Source of the DNA: an uncultured Christensenella sp.
GTDB lineage: Bacteria; Bacillota; Clostridia; Christensenellales; UBA3700
Direction: 5' to 3'
Assembly: GCA_910583995.1 (NCBI GenBank)
Contig: CAJTYW010000001.1
Coordinates: forward strand, 224,020-288,019
Length of the DNA stretch: 64,000 bases
Both the position numbers and the translations under genes were made by a program. Numbering within the stretch: the first letter of the stretch is position 1; every line of letters begins with the position of its first letter. This document shows, in pieces, positions 54,989 through 63,776 of this stretch. Below the pieces are notes generated by a model. That model did no database searches, was not told the DNA's origin, and saw only the letters and a program-made list of their open reading frames with translations.

Positions 54989-55329
54989 TTCTTTTTTCCT
55001 TTGCGTATTTTAGCCATATCCCATTTATTAAGCCTTGTCTTTGTTTTAGTCAAATGCTTTTCTTGAATAGGTTTACCACTTTTTGTTTTACGAAAAGTCT
55101 TATCTTCAACACCGCTTATTTTTGGTATATCAGGATATTTTTCTATAGGAATAAGACGCTCTTTTTTATTGCCGTCTTTATCTTGTAATGACAATATTCG
55201 GCGAACTGCCATATTGTCTTTATCGTTACCCATAGAAACAACTCTGCGTTTTTTTCCTTTGCCACCAACTAGCACCTTATCATTTGTTATGTAAACATTT
55301 CCTTTTATGTATCGTCTTCTTCTACTCAT
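54970..55329 (-). CDS. E2 basic protein, possibly DNA-binding
   Basis: A 119-residue strongly basic protein (SRRRRYIKGNVYITNDKVLV; C-terminal KIRKGKKKEKNKG). No family recognised. Nucleic-acid binding is likely from charge. E2 has no SSB, and this gene sits in the corresponding interval. The ATG at 55,329 has AAAAGG ten bases upstream; two earlier in-frame starts lie closer to or before that site. Confidence 0.6.
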   Translation of the reverse strand: MSRRRRYIKGNVYITNDKVLVGGKGKKRRVVSMGNDKDNMAVRRILSLQDKDGNKKERLIPIEKYPDIPKISGVEDKTFRKTKSGKPIQEKHLTKTKTRLNKWDMAKIRKGKKKEKNKG

Positions 55330-55382
55330 ATTTTTCATACCTTTTAATATCATTGTTTCTACAAATGCGGTTTCTAGGCTTT

Positions 55383-55586
55383 TTATTGCCTTGCTCTGTT
55401 TAATCTTTCCGCAAGTTGCTCTTTTTCTGTTTTGTTATAGGTCCACACATTAATAGTATTCTCGTCGTCGTAATACTCGACATTGCCACCATTCAGCGGT
55501 TCATTGGTATCCTTAATTCGTCCAACGCGATAAACTTCCCTACTATTAAAATGGTTAGAGAATACTTGCCATTTTCCTTTTGCCAT
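55383..55586 (-). CDS. E2 small hypothetical protein
   Basis: A 67-residue protein (KWQVFSNHFNSREVYRVGRI; a C-terminal EKEQLAERLNRA helix), resembling a group of small proteins common in Firmicutes mobile elements. Function unknown. AAGGAGC before ATG. Confidence 0.65.
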   Translation of the reverse strand: MAKGKWQVFSNHFNSREVYRVGRIKDTNEPLNGGNVEYYDDENTINVWTYNKTEKEQLAERLNRARQ

Positions 55587-55682
55587 AATTGCTCCTTATT
55601 GCGGCTTTTAGCATACCGTACGCTTATTTTTTAGATAGCAGTGTAATTACTGCTATCTTCTTTTTTCTAAAGAAAATTGATA

Positions 55683-55961
55683 TTATTCTTCAAGTATTTC
55701 GTTTTCAAACAATGGTCTAAGTCTTGAAAATTTTATCTTAAGTTTCTCCCAAAAAGTTAATTGATACCCTTGTAGTTCTAAACAAAGCAAATTATATATT
55801 TCTGCTTCTTTGAGTTTCTGTTTCAGATTCTCAAAAATAAGCTTATCAATAAATTTCAAATATCTTTCTGGGACAAAATCGGCAGTATCTAGTGTATGAG
55901 TCCAAGTTTCAAAATGCTTGTCCAATATTTCGTTTATAAGTTCATTTTTGTTAAAAATCAT
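55683..55961 (-). CDS. E2 small protein following Zot
   Basis: A 92-residue homologue of the E1 protein at 42,466-42,759 (shared NE/DLLN.ILDKHFETW.HTL and KLKEA(D/E)IYNLL blocks). Overlaps the ATPase by four bases as in E1. Confidence 0.72.
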   Translation of the reverse strand: MIFNKNELINEILDKHFETWTHTLDTADFVPERYLKFIDKLIFENLKQKLKEAEIYNLLCLELQGYQLTFWEKLKIKFSRLRPLFENEILEE

Positions 55962-56785
55962 TTCTTTTCACTCCTTGTCTTAGTCTTATAATAATCTTTT
56001 GGAAGCTCGTCGTTATATTTATCCAAATATTCGATATATCCATTAAAAGTTTCTTCGGCTTTATCAGAAGATATGTAATCAAAATCTTCGTCAAAATGGC
56101 CTTGATAAAACTTTGGTTTACAACTTGTACTATCGTAACATTCAAAAACATTATAATTTGCTGTCACTTTCATTTGTTTATAGCACGAATTATCCTTTTT
56201 GCCACTAGCAATATATCGTTCATACAAAAAATTGTTTTCGATGTGTCGTATAGTCCAAGTTAAAGCAATAATCTTGCCGTTTATATCTTTTTTAATGTCA
56301 AGATTAACTATCTCTATAAAGTGTGCTAATTCTCTAACATTAATATCAATTAATCCCGGACGCTGCGTGTCAAGAAAAATGTCTAAATGATTATGCCGGT
56401 GTTGCTCGTACCACCTTGACTGCCAATCTGGGAACCCTTTACACATACGACTGTTAAGATACTTTTGTGCTTCAGTTATGCCTATCACTTCATAAGGTAA
56501 GTTAAAATGAGTCTTAACCAAATCGTTAGCAAAACCTAGTTTGTAAGGATTTATTCTTCGACATTTTCTATTAGAATATCTAAAACGCTTACCAACCAAA
56601 TCATAATTACAGCTTCCACAATGTTGCGGAATCGTCTTAATATGTGTAAAGCCGTTGGCTTGTTTTTTCATTATTTCTTCTCGCATTTTGCGATTGCGTT
56701 CATTGTCAAACATATAAGTATTTATTATATGTGACAAAAAACAGGTTTTCCCTTTTCCTGGTGGTCCGTATATTATACAAATCAC
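55958..56785 (-). CDS. E2 Zot/pI-like assembly ATPase
   Basis: A 275-residue homologue of the E1 ATPase, identical in most of the core (HFNLPYEVIGITEAQKYLNS; PDWQSRWYEQH). Walker A is canonical, GPPGKGKT. GTG start inside the TGA of the preceding gene. It should power virion extrusion through the membrane. Confidence 0.82.
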   Translation of the reverse strand: MICIIYGPPGKGKTCFLSHIINTYMFDNERNRKMREEIMKKQANGFTHIKTIPQHCGSCNYDLVGKRFRYSNRKCRRINPYKLGFANDLVKTHFNLPYEVIGITEAQKYLNSRMCKGFPDWQSRWYEQHRHNHLDIFLDTQRPGLIDINVRELAHFIEIVNLDIKKDINGKIIALTWTIRHIENNFLYERYIASGKKDNSCYKQMKVTANYNVFECYDSTSCKPKFYQGHFDEDFDYISSDKAEETFNGYIEYLDKYNDELPKDYYKTKTRSEKK

Positions 56786-58206
56786 GCAGAACCACCGCCT
56801 TTGATTTTATTAATTAATAACGCAATGCCTTTAAATGGCAAAGCAATTATCCATATAATAGCTTTTAATATCCACTCTACAGCTTTACATAAAGCTTTAA
56901 ATACAACTTTAAGCACCTGTCCGACTATTGGGAAGATAAGCGATAATATTGGTAACGCAATCGCTAAAATTATCAACACAATAATTAATACAAACACCCA
57001 AATAGGAATACCTAATTTTTCAGCTAAATCTTTTAACCATCTGAAAGGGTCAACAGCATTATGTTCGCCACCGCCAGGAATATTATCTCCAGTTATTTTA
57101 TTTGAAACAGCTCCTAAATCATAAAGCCTTCCGTTTGTTATAAATTTTAAACGCAATATTGTTACATTCGTTATCTCTGTATAATCGGTATATCCTCCAG
57201 TTCCGTCCCAAAAAGTATTAAAGCTAGTTTCATAAAACCGCAATACCCACTTTGTTCCTTCAAGATTTTTTTCAGTTTCAGGTTTCAATTTTTCAGTTTT
57301 TTTAAATGTTTCAACTGATTGAATTCTATCCCATTCAAAATTTTTCGTGAACCAAGGATTTCCGTATTCTATAGTTTGTCCTTTGTCAGTTTCTTTTAAT
57401 ATTTTAGGTCCAGGTTTTTGGATAGGACCATATGTAGTGCCTTCATTCATACCAACTTGACTATGTGCAGACCTATATTCGTAAGAAATAGATGCTTCCA
57501 TTAATTTATCAATTTGTTTATCCGTATCAAAAGCTATATAATGACTATCACAAGCACCACTTGCAAGCCAAAAACCATTTGAATAACGCAAAAAATCAAC
57601 ATAAGGATTTATTATTTCAATTATCTCTTCAAATTCGTGTGTATATGTAACTTTTCCATTAACAGTGGAAGCTTTAAATAACTTACCAACATTAAAAGCA
57701 ACTTCATTAATTGTATTATCGTTACCACTATCTTCGTCATAATCTTTATTCCAAGCTCTATAAATTGATATTATATTATAATATCGGTAATCAGTATCAG
57801 CAACTTTAACATCGTTTACTTTGTACTTACAAAAAACCCCTTCGTTACTTAACATTTCAAGCTCATATAATTTAGTATCTTTTACTTCTTCAGATAAAGA
57901 CATATTAATACAAGTTGCGACAATGTAGCAGGTTCTCTGACACGGCTGATATGTGTAAATTAACAATTCTTTTGCAGTACTTTCCGCAATCTGAATTACT
58001 TGAATTGAATAATCATCGGATTTATCAAGATAATCTTCAATATTGAAATTTTCGTCCTTTTGTAAATCTTCAAGTACATTTGTACTATTAGGAGTATCTG
58101 CATACGCCAAGTCAATAGCTTGTCCAAACAAGCAAAACATTGATAATGCTAAACACACAAGCAAGATAACTAATATAATTTTTTTATAAGTTTGTTTTTG
58201 TTCCAT
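56782..58206 (-). CDS. E2 adsorption-protein candidate (pIII position)
   Basis: A 474-residue homologue of the E1 protein at 40,215. Same signal peptide (KKIILVILLVCLALSMFCLF), shared PCQRTC(Y/F)(I/L)VATCINMS block, and a C-terminal hydrophobic region ending KIKGGGSA. The middle (residues 240-330) is much more divergent than the ends, as expected for a receptor-binding part under selection. AAAGGTGG before ATG. Confidence 0.75.
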   Translation of the reverse strand: MEQKQTYKKIILVILLVCLALSMFCLFGQAIDLAYADTPNSTNVLEDLQKDENFNIEDYLDKSDDYSIQVIQIAESTAKELLIYTYQPCQRTCYIVATCINMSLSEEVKDTKLYELEMLSNEGVFCKYKVNDVKVADTDYRYYNIISIYRAWNKDYDEDSGNDNTINEVAFNVGKLFKASTVNGKVTYTHEFEEIIEIINPYVDFLRYSNGFWLASGACDSHYIAFDTDKQIDKLMEASISYEYRSAHSQVGMNEGTTYGPIQKPGPKILKETDKGQTIEYGNPWFTKNFEWDRIQSVETFKKTEKLKPETEKNLEGTKWVLRFYETSFNTFWDGTGGYTDYTEITNVTILRLKFITNGRLYDLGAVSNKITGDNIPGGGEHNAVDPFRWLKDLAEKLGIPIWVFVLIIVLIILAIALPILSLIFPIVGQVLKVVFKALCKAVEWILKAIIWIIALPFKGIALLINKIKGGGSA

Positions 58207-58229
58207 AAATCCACCTTTAAAAAAATTAA

Positions 58230-58341
58230 GGGCATATAATGCTATATGAATAAAGTAATTTCACGAACAAACAAGATTGAAATAACAAAAAAATTACACT
58301 ATATGCCCAATGGTAGCAGACTTTTTTTCTTGGGTCTACCA
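58230..58341 (-). promoter_or_regulatory. Conserved intergenic hairpin region, E2
   Basis: The E2 version of the E1 region at 40,080. GGGCATATA and TATATGCCC arms (58,230 and 58,300) are joined to a TGGTAGAC...GTCT-TACCA hairpin at 58,311-58,341. The first hairpin's stem differs in sequence from E1 but still pairs. Confidence 0.75.
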
Positions 58342-58372
58342 GTCCAAGTTGAAAGAATTGATAAAAAGCTAA

Positions 58373-59620
58373 TTAAATAATTATTTCGCCAGTGTCTAAA
58401 TCAATGTTAGTAAATGATTGCAATGAGCTTTTTGTGAAGCCTAAGGACAATTTAAACTCAAATACAAAATCACCACTAGAATACTTAGTAACATATTCAA
58501 CAACACCTTTATTTGCTTTATTACAAGCATAAGAATTTTGTAAAAAGTTTTCAAACGATTGCACATCGACATTCATAAATGAAAAAAATGATTTAGGTTG
58601 ATAATTTTTCAAATCTTCTCTTAATTTAACAATGATATTTTGCCAATTTGGAATATTATTACTAATTTCTTGCAGTGCTTGATAAACAAGAACAACTTTA
58701 GGGTGTTGCTTTTCAGCTTCAGGAATCGGAGGATAAAGATTAGTTAACGCATAACTCAACTTACTAAGACTATTTTGATTGCTAAGATCGACTGTATCTA
58801 TAACACCAATAAATTTCAAAGCATCTTCTGACAAATCAGGTTCATTATATTGAAAAGCACCACTAGACAAAATAATATCTTTCAATTCAACACTACTACC
58901 AAACCCAAAAGTATCATTAAATTTTCCAGTTGTTACACCTGAATAATTGACATCAATTGTATAATTTGAATAAATTGGTGTTGGAACAATTGTGTAATTT
59001 TTATTTATATTTGTATAATCCACGCGATATACACCGTCTTCGTCGGCTGCAACATTTTCAACTGACTCTCCACCATAGCTAAAAGCGTACGAAATATCTT
59101 TTATACGTTTTCTGTAATCTACAGTGCACAATGCTTTCTTTGTTGCATCAGCTTCTGCTGAAGCTGTAATCAAAATTTGCTCTCCAAAATCTTGTTTACA
59201 AATTACAATTACTTGTTCACCACTATTTGTAACAGTTTTATCTAATGTCAAATAATCTGATATTTCTTTACCATTAGCCCAAGCAGATGATAAATTACTA
59301 AATTTTACACTCCATATTATCGTTGAGTTCTCAAGAATATCAGGTGTTATTGTTGCAGTTAAAGTATATGCACTATCTGTGTTTTCTGGTGGTGTTGTTA
59401 ATCTTTTGCAATCAAAAGCAACACCATTACTCATAATAGGTTTTAAAACTGAACCGCCAACGGATTGCGTTTCTTCAGTTGCAGGTGGCTTTTTGAAAAA
59501 ATTAAACTTATCCCAATTCTTGAAGCCGTCAGAAAAATATCCAATAACTCCAACGCCAGTACCAATAATCAATAAAATCAAAATTATAATTGATATTAAT
59601 TTAATAGTAGATTTTTTCAT
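58373..59620 (-). CDS. E2 Ig-like membrane-anchored protein
   Basis: A 415-residue homologue of the E1 434-residue protein. One N-terminal helix, the GYFSDGFKNWDKFN motif, and an Ig-like part (EQILITASAEADATKKALCT), with matching ends (TGEIII). The linker and the last third are more divergent. AAGGAG before ATG. Confidence 0.75.
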   Translation of the reverse strand: MKKSTIKLISIIILILLIIGTGVGVIGYFSDGFKNWDKFNFFKKPPATEETQSVGGSVLKPIMSNGVAFDCKRLTTPPENTDSAYTLTATITPDILENSTIIWSVKFSNLSSAWANGKEISDYLTLDKTVTNSGEQVIVICKQDFGEQILITASAEADATKKALCTVDYRKRIKDISYAFSYGGESVENVAADEDGVYRVDYTNINKNYTIVPTPIYSNYTIDVNYSGVTTGKFNDTFGFGSSVELKDIILSSGAFQYNEPDLSEDALKFIGVIDTVDLSNQNSLSKLSYALTNLYPPIPEAEKQHPKVVLVYQALQEISNNIPNWQNIIVKLREDLKNYQPKSFFSFMNVDVQSFENFLQNSYACNKANKGVVEYVTKYSSGDFVFEFKLSLGFTKSSLQSFTNIDLDTGEIII

Positions 59621-59630
59621 AATTCACTCC

Positions 59631-60362
59631 TTAATCTGCATAATTATAAATAATCTTTGTAGTGGAATCCGCCATTATCTCATCAAATATATAGTCGGTT
59701 AGCGGACAGCCTTTGTCCGATGTAATAACGGCAGGTAATTTAATTTCGTAAATATCATTTATTTTAATAGAAATTTCTTTACATAAAAAATTAGACATAA
59801 ATCCGTATACAACATTATTTCTATATAATACAGGAATTAATGCTCCATAAGTTTCAATATCGTAATTCATTGTTTTATCGTTAAAATTTAAAGTATTATT
59901 CTGAAATTTATAAATCGTATTATCTAAAATTGTAATTTCTTCGCCACCAAAGTAGTCAGCAGAATTGTGACAATTTTCTGTTCTCAACATTGCAAAATAA
60001 AAGTCATCAAAATTAAAGTCTAAATTTACACTCTTAAGAAGCTCTTTATTTTCTTCGATAATATAATTAAAATTAGTATTATTAGCAAAACACATATTTT
60101 GATTAATTATATTAACTGACATATAATTTTTTGGCAATTCGAATGTGCCATATTTTTCGTTCTCAATAATTGTTGAAACAATTTGTTTTTCAACAATCGT
60201 TGGCGGTTGTTGTGTCGGCTCTTCAACTGTCGGTTTATTTGTCTCTTTAAAATTCCAATTTTTAAAGCCGTTTGAAAAATATCCAATACCCCCAAGTATT
60301 GCACCTAGAATTGCTAAGACAACAAATATTGTTACTATTAATTTAATTTTTGATTTACTCAT
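59631..60362 (-). CDS. E2 second protein with the GYFS-NW anchor module
   Basis: A 243-residue protein whose first 37 residues (helix plus GYFSNGFKNWNF) match the neighbouring gene and the E1 homologue. The rest is unrelated: a Pro/Thr/Gln-rich linker and a beta-rich outer domain. Absent from E1. Only ten bases before the next gene. A virion or surface decoration role is inferred. Confidence 0.7.
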   Translation of the reverse strand: MSKSKIKLIVTIFVVLAILGAILGGIGYFSNGFKNWNFKETNKPTVEEPTQQPPTIVEKQIVSTIIENEKYGTFELPKNYMSVNIINQNMCFANNTNFNYIIEENKELLKSVNLDFNFDDFYFAMLRTENCHNSADYFGGEEITILDNTIYKFQNNTLNFNDKTMNYDIETYGALIPVLYRNNVVYGFMSNFLCKEISIKINDIYEIKLPAVITSDKGCPLTDYIFDEIMADSTTKIIYNYAD

Positions 60363-60375
60363 TATTGTTTACTCC

Positions 60376-60903
60376 TTAAATATTTAATAAATTTAAAAGT
60401 TCATCATTAAAAATATCTCGATAAAGTGGATTAATTTCCACTTTGTCAGTAATATCTTCGCCAGTACTACGAATAATTACTTTTGTTCGTGCTTTTGAAA
60501 AATGATAAAAATCTATTAATTGCTTTGGTCCGTGTTTAACATCATTCAATGCACCACATTCATAACATTCAATATTGTTACCATTCCACCACAAGACGGC
60601 AGTCCAATCTTTACCGTAATTTTCTTCGCCATTTGCTAAAAATTGAACTAATTCTGACTTAATATAGTCATTGTGTTCCCTAACACATTTTTTAATTTGC
60701 TCTTGCAGTTCTGTTTCTTTGTCTTTCCAATTAAATTCCATTTTGCTAACTCCTTTATTTTTTGGTTCTTCTACCCGTTCTTTAAATCCTAATTTAATCA
60801 TTTTATGTTTACGCCTTATTTTATCTGCCGTATCCATAGCTACTAATGAACAAAATAAAGTTTGTTGTATTCTTTCAATTTGTTTTTCACTTAATTTATT
60901 CAT
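60376..60903 (-). CDS. E2 hypothetical protein with a strong internal start
   Basis: A 175-residue protein of unknown function. The frame has two good starts: ATG at 60,903, and an in-frame ATG at 60,741 behind AAAGGAG that would give a 121-residue product (MEFNWKDKETELQEQIKKCV). The C-terminal part contains AVLWWNGNNIECYECGALND. Both forms may be made. Confidence 0.65.
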   Translation of the reverse strand: MNKLSEKQIERIQQTLFCSLVAMDTADKIRRKHKMIKLGFKERVEEPKNKGVSKMEFNWKDKETELQEQIKKCVREHNDYIKSELVQFLANGEENYGKDWTAVLWWNGNNIECYECGALNDVKHGPKQLIDFYHFSKARTKVIIRSTGEDITDKVEINPLYRDIFNDELLNLLNI

Positions 60904-60914
60904 TGTTGTTCACT

Positions 60915-61403
60915 CTATAAATTTTTATTTAGTATAGTGTCATAAGTAGTAATTGATACTATATCTTTTGTTTTATAATTTTTTAATATTGTACTTAAGT
61001 TATGTCTCTCTTCTGTATTTGTGTCAACGACGATAAAACGGTTGTACTCAGGGAAAAATTTGCTGACTTTAAATCGTGCAAAATTATCTTTTATTTTGTA
61101 TGTTATTATGTCATTAACTTTTAGTATTTCAGCGACATTACTTGTACAAGCAACTAAGCGATATTTAATTTCCGAATTATTGGTAGCTTCGATATACCAT
61201 TCACCGGTTTTCTTGAAATAAACTAGCCTGCAGGCAATTTGTTTGTTATATCCTTTTTGAAAAATTGCGTTGTATGATAAATTAAAAGCCGTATCCGTTA
61301 CCAAATCGGCACGAACACAGCTCAAAATTATTCTTCCAAAACTGGAATTGCATTTTTCGAACAAACAAAATTGTTGGTATCTGATATCTTCAATATCTAT
61401 CAT
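60915..61403 (-). CDS. E2 first operon gene, hypothetical
   Basis: A 162-residue soluble protein, beta-rich (QIACRLVYFKKTGEWYIEAT; DIITYKIKDNFARFKVSKFF), not recognised. First gene behind the repressed leftward promoter, so probably early. Confidence 0.65.
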   Translation of the reverse strand: MIDIEDIRYQQFCLFEKCNSSFGRIILSCVRADLVTDTAFNLSYNAIFQKGYNKQIACRLVYFKKTGEWYIEATNNSEIKYRLVACTSNVAEILKVNDIITYKIKDNFARFKVSKFFPEYNRFIVVDTNTEERHNLSTILKNYKTKDIVSITTYDTILNKNL

Positions 61404-61428
61404 AACTTACACCTAAATAATTAATTCT

Positions 61429-61500
61429 AAGTGTGCAGCACAATTAAAAAATAACAATATAATTCAAAATAACAATCGTTCACTTTTGTGCTGCACACTT
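61429..61500 (-). other. Perfect 15-base inverted repeat in the E2 operon leader
   Basis: AAGTGTGCAGCACAA (61,429) and its complement (61,486), 42 bases apart, directly before the first gene of the operon. The leader is about 310 bases long (61,404-61,716) and holds further short hairpins, such as CTACC-CTATT-GGTAG near 61,567. Confidence 0.75.
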
Positions 61501-61699
61501 TGAAAGTTATTCAATGCGGTACTTACAAACGCAACTATGAAGATTAACTAAAGGGATTTCTATGCTTACTACCCTATTGGTAGCAAAGTTTTTTTACGAG
61601 AACCTTGCATCAAACTCAGTTTGGGGGAAAATATGAAAGAAATATGGTAGTAGGTTGATTTATGAGTGCCTACATAAACTCAAAAAGGTATTATTAAGT

Positions 61700-61814
61700 A
61701 GTACTTTTTGTACTATAATAATAAAATAGCACATAATGTACTATTTGTCAATACTTTTTTAGTACAAATTGCACTATTTTTTTTATTGTTGCCAAGTACA
61801 TACTGTGCTATAAT
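61700..61814. promoter_or_regulatory. E2 divergent promoters with four repressor operators
   Basis: Four 15-base operators of the form AG(T/C)AC-N5-G(T/C)(A/G)CT at 61,700, 61,728, 61,761 and 61,795. Leftward promoter: TTGACA (61,746-61,751) and TATTTT (61,723-61,728), 17-base spacing with an operator in the spacer. Rightward promoter for the repressor: TTGTTG and TATAAT (61,809-61,814), 17-base spacing, also overlapped by an operator, so the repressor should control itself. Confidence 0.85.
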
Positions 61815-61834
61815 AATATAAAAAGGGTATTGTT

Positions 61835-62230
61835 ATGTTAAAATTAAAAGAATTAAGAAAAAATAAAACACAAAATGAAATTGCAAAAGCATTAGGAATA
61901 ACTCAAAGAACATACAGCAATTATGAAGCTGGAAATCGTCAACCTGACCAAGATACATTAATAAAAATTGCTGACTATTTTAATGTTAGTGTCGACTATC
62001 TTTTAGGCAGAACAGAAACAATTGATACTGCAATTATAAAAAGACCAGAATACGAGCTTGCAGAAAAATTTTTACAAGATTATGTTGAACTGCTAAAAGA
62101 CAAAAGTTTTATAGACACAACTAAATTGTATAATGAAATTACGCCAGAGCTTAGAGCTATGGTACTTGGTTATATTGTTGGCTTGTTAAGAAGCTATAAT
62201 ATTGACACAAAAAAAATACTAGGATATTAA
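61835..62230 (+). CDS. E2 XRE-family repressor
   Basis: A 131-residue protein with an N-terminal helix-turn-helix (LRKNKTQNEIAKALGITQRT, then YSNYEAGNRQPDQDTLIKIA, DYFNVSVDYLLGR) and a helical C-terminal part for dimerisation. It faces four operators. By position it is the lysogeny repressor, unrelated in operator type to E1's. Confidence 0.88.
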   Translation: MLKLKELRKNKTQNEIAKALGITQRTYSNYEAGNRQPDQDTLIKIADYFNVSVDYLLGRTETIDTAIIKRPEYELAEKFLQDYVELLKDKSFIDTTKLYNEITPELRAMVLGYIVGLLRSYNIDTKKILGY

Positions 62231-62304
62231 AAAATATTAAATAAATTATAGACAAAAGTCTTTATTCGTTATATAATCTTAAAATCACACTTTAGGAGAA
62301 AATT

Positions 62305-63675
62305 ATGAATAAAGACTATTTTAAACACTATTTGCAAATAATTGCAAAAAATGTATTAGAAATGCAACAAAATATTACTCGCTTATCTTTAATTGAAAAT
62401 GAAATGATAAGCATACGACAAAACTTTACAGCACAATCAGACGCAATTAAATTTGCAGTCTGCACTTCGATAGGGTTGTTTGAAAGCGAAAACATTAAAA
62501 CAGACGATATTATCGCTAATTATAGGCAACTATCGCAACAGAACAAAATTGTAAGTAGTGGGTTTGATAATCAAAGAATGGAGAATTTAAGAAAAATGAT
62601 TATTGAACTAAATATCAAAGGTTCTATTAGAATCAGACAAAATGGACTAATAGAACTGCGTAGTAGAGATTTTGGCTCAGTCTATGGAAGAACAGAAGCT
62701 GAAATCGAAGAAAAACTAAAAAATAAATTAAAGGAGATGAAAAAAAACAAATCTAACAAAACAAATACTGCACTGCTATCTGAATTTTATCATAACAATT
62801 ATTTACCGTACAAAAAAGCAAGTCTTGCACCAAACTCTATAAAAGCAATTGAAAGCAATTTTAAATGTTTGGCAAATTTTGATAAACCTTTGAACAAATA
62901 CACTGCATTAGAAATTGAAAATTTTTTATATTCAATTCCACACACACGAAAAAGACAAGTGCTGCAATGCTTGTTAAATAATTTATTCAATTATGCAAAA
63001 AGACTTGCATTTATAAAAAATAATCCTTGTGATAATGTTGAAAAAATGAAACATAGTAAAAAGGTAGGGCGTGCATTGAGTTTCCAAGACCAATGTGCGT
63101 TTTTTAATGCTTTATACTCTACTGAAAGCAAAGCAAGTGAGATTGAAAAATTATATTTAACTTTTGTGTATTTAACAGGTACAAGAAGAAATGAAGCATT
63201 ATCAATCACAAAAAATGATATTAAATTAAGCAACAATATTATTCATATACCCGGCACAAAAACGAAAACTTCGGATAGAAATATTCCAATGTTCCCACTT
63301 GTAAAAAAACTATTACAAACTATGGAATCAAGCAAAAATAAAGTCTTTGATTTAACATACAATCAGGTTAAAAATGCTGTTGAGAAAATCACCAGCGAAT
63401 ATCACTTGCACGAGTTGCGCCATACTTTTGGTACTATTTGTATTTGTGTTCAAAAACTTGACCCAAAAACGGTTGCATTGTATATGGGACATTCTGACCC
63501 GTTTGTTACATTAAATACATACACTCACCCGGAGCAATTAAACGAAAAATTATTTTTCGATGGCAGCATAAGTGATAAAGAAAAACTAGAAATATTAAAT
63601 GAAGAATATAGTAAAGTATTAAAGATAATTAATGATTTTTTAGATAGTCGTACCCAAATCGTACCCAAAAAATAG
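62305..63675 (+). CDS. E2 tyrosine integrase
   Basis: A 456-residue recombinase. A long N-terminal region (to about residue 150) with an arm-binding-like part is followed by a core-binding domain (LLSEFYHNNYLPYKKASLAP) and the catalytic domain: TGTRRNEALSI, HLHELRHTFGTI, MGHSDPFVTL and nucleophile TYTHPE. It acts at the tRNA-Lys site, ending 102 bases from it. AGGAG precedes ATG. Confidence 0.93.
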   Translation: MNKDYFKHYLQIIAKNVLEMQQNITRLSLIENEMISIRQNFTAQSDAIKFAVCTSIGLFESENIKTDDIIANYRQLSQQNKIVSSGFDNQRMENLRKMIIELNIKGSIRIRQNGLIELRSRDFGSVYGRTEAEIEEKLKNKLKEMKKNKSNKTNTALLSEFYHNNYLPYKKASLAPNSIKAIESNFKCLANFDKPLNKYTALEIENFLYSIPHTRKRQVLQCLLNNLFNYAKRLAFIKNNPCDNVEKMKHSKKVGRALSFQDQCAFFNALYSTESKASEIEKLYLTFVYLTGTRRNEALSITKNDIKLSNNIIHIPGTKTKTSDRNIPMFPLVKKLLQTMESSKNKVFDLTYNQVKNAVEKITSEYHLHELRHTFGTICICVQKLDPKTVALYMGHSDPFVTLNTYTHPEQLNEKLFFDGSISDKEKLEILNEEYSKVLKIINDFLDSRTQIVPKK

Positions 63676-63691
63676 GGTTAAATGACAAAAA

Positions 63692-63722
63692 AATAGCCAA
63701 TTTCATAATGAAATCGACTATT
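63692..63722 (-). terminator. Element-supplied terminator behind tRNA-Lys
   Basis: An imperfect AATAG...CTATT stem (about 12 of 14 pairs) followed on the leftward strand by seven T. It replaces the original terminator at 53,051. Confidence 0.65.
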
Positions 63723-63776
63723 CTTTATGTCAACCACTTAAGTTTTCTACCCAATACCATACTTAAGTGTGTAATT

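Noticed and set aside
54875..55188. Rightward frames of 63-73 codons over small RNA B
   Set aside because: They start in the promoter of the RNA, are antisense to a supported gene, and are very Phe/Leu/Ser-rich from AT-rich shadow sequence.
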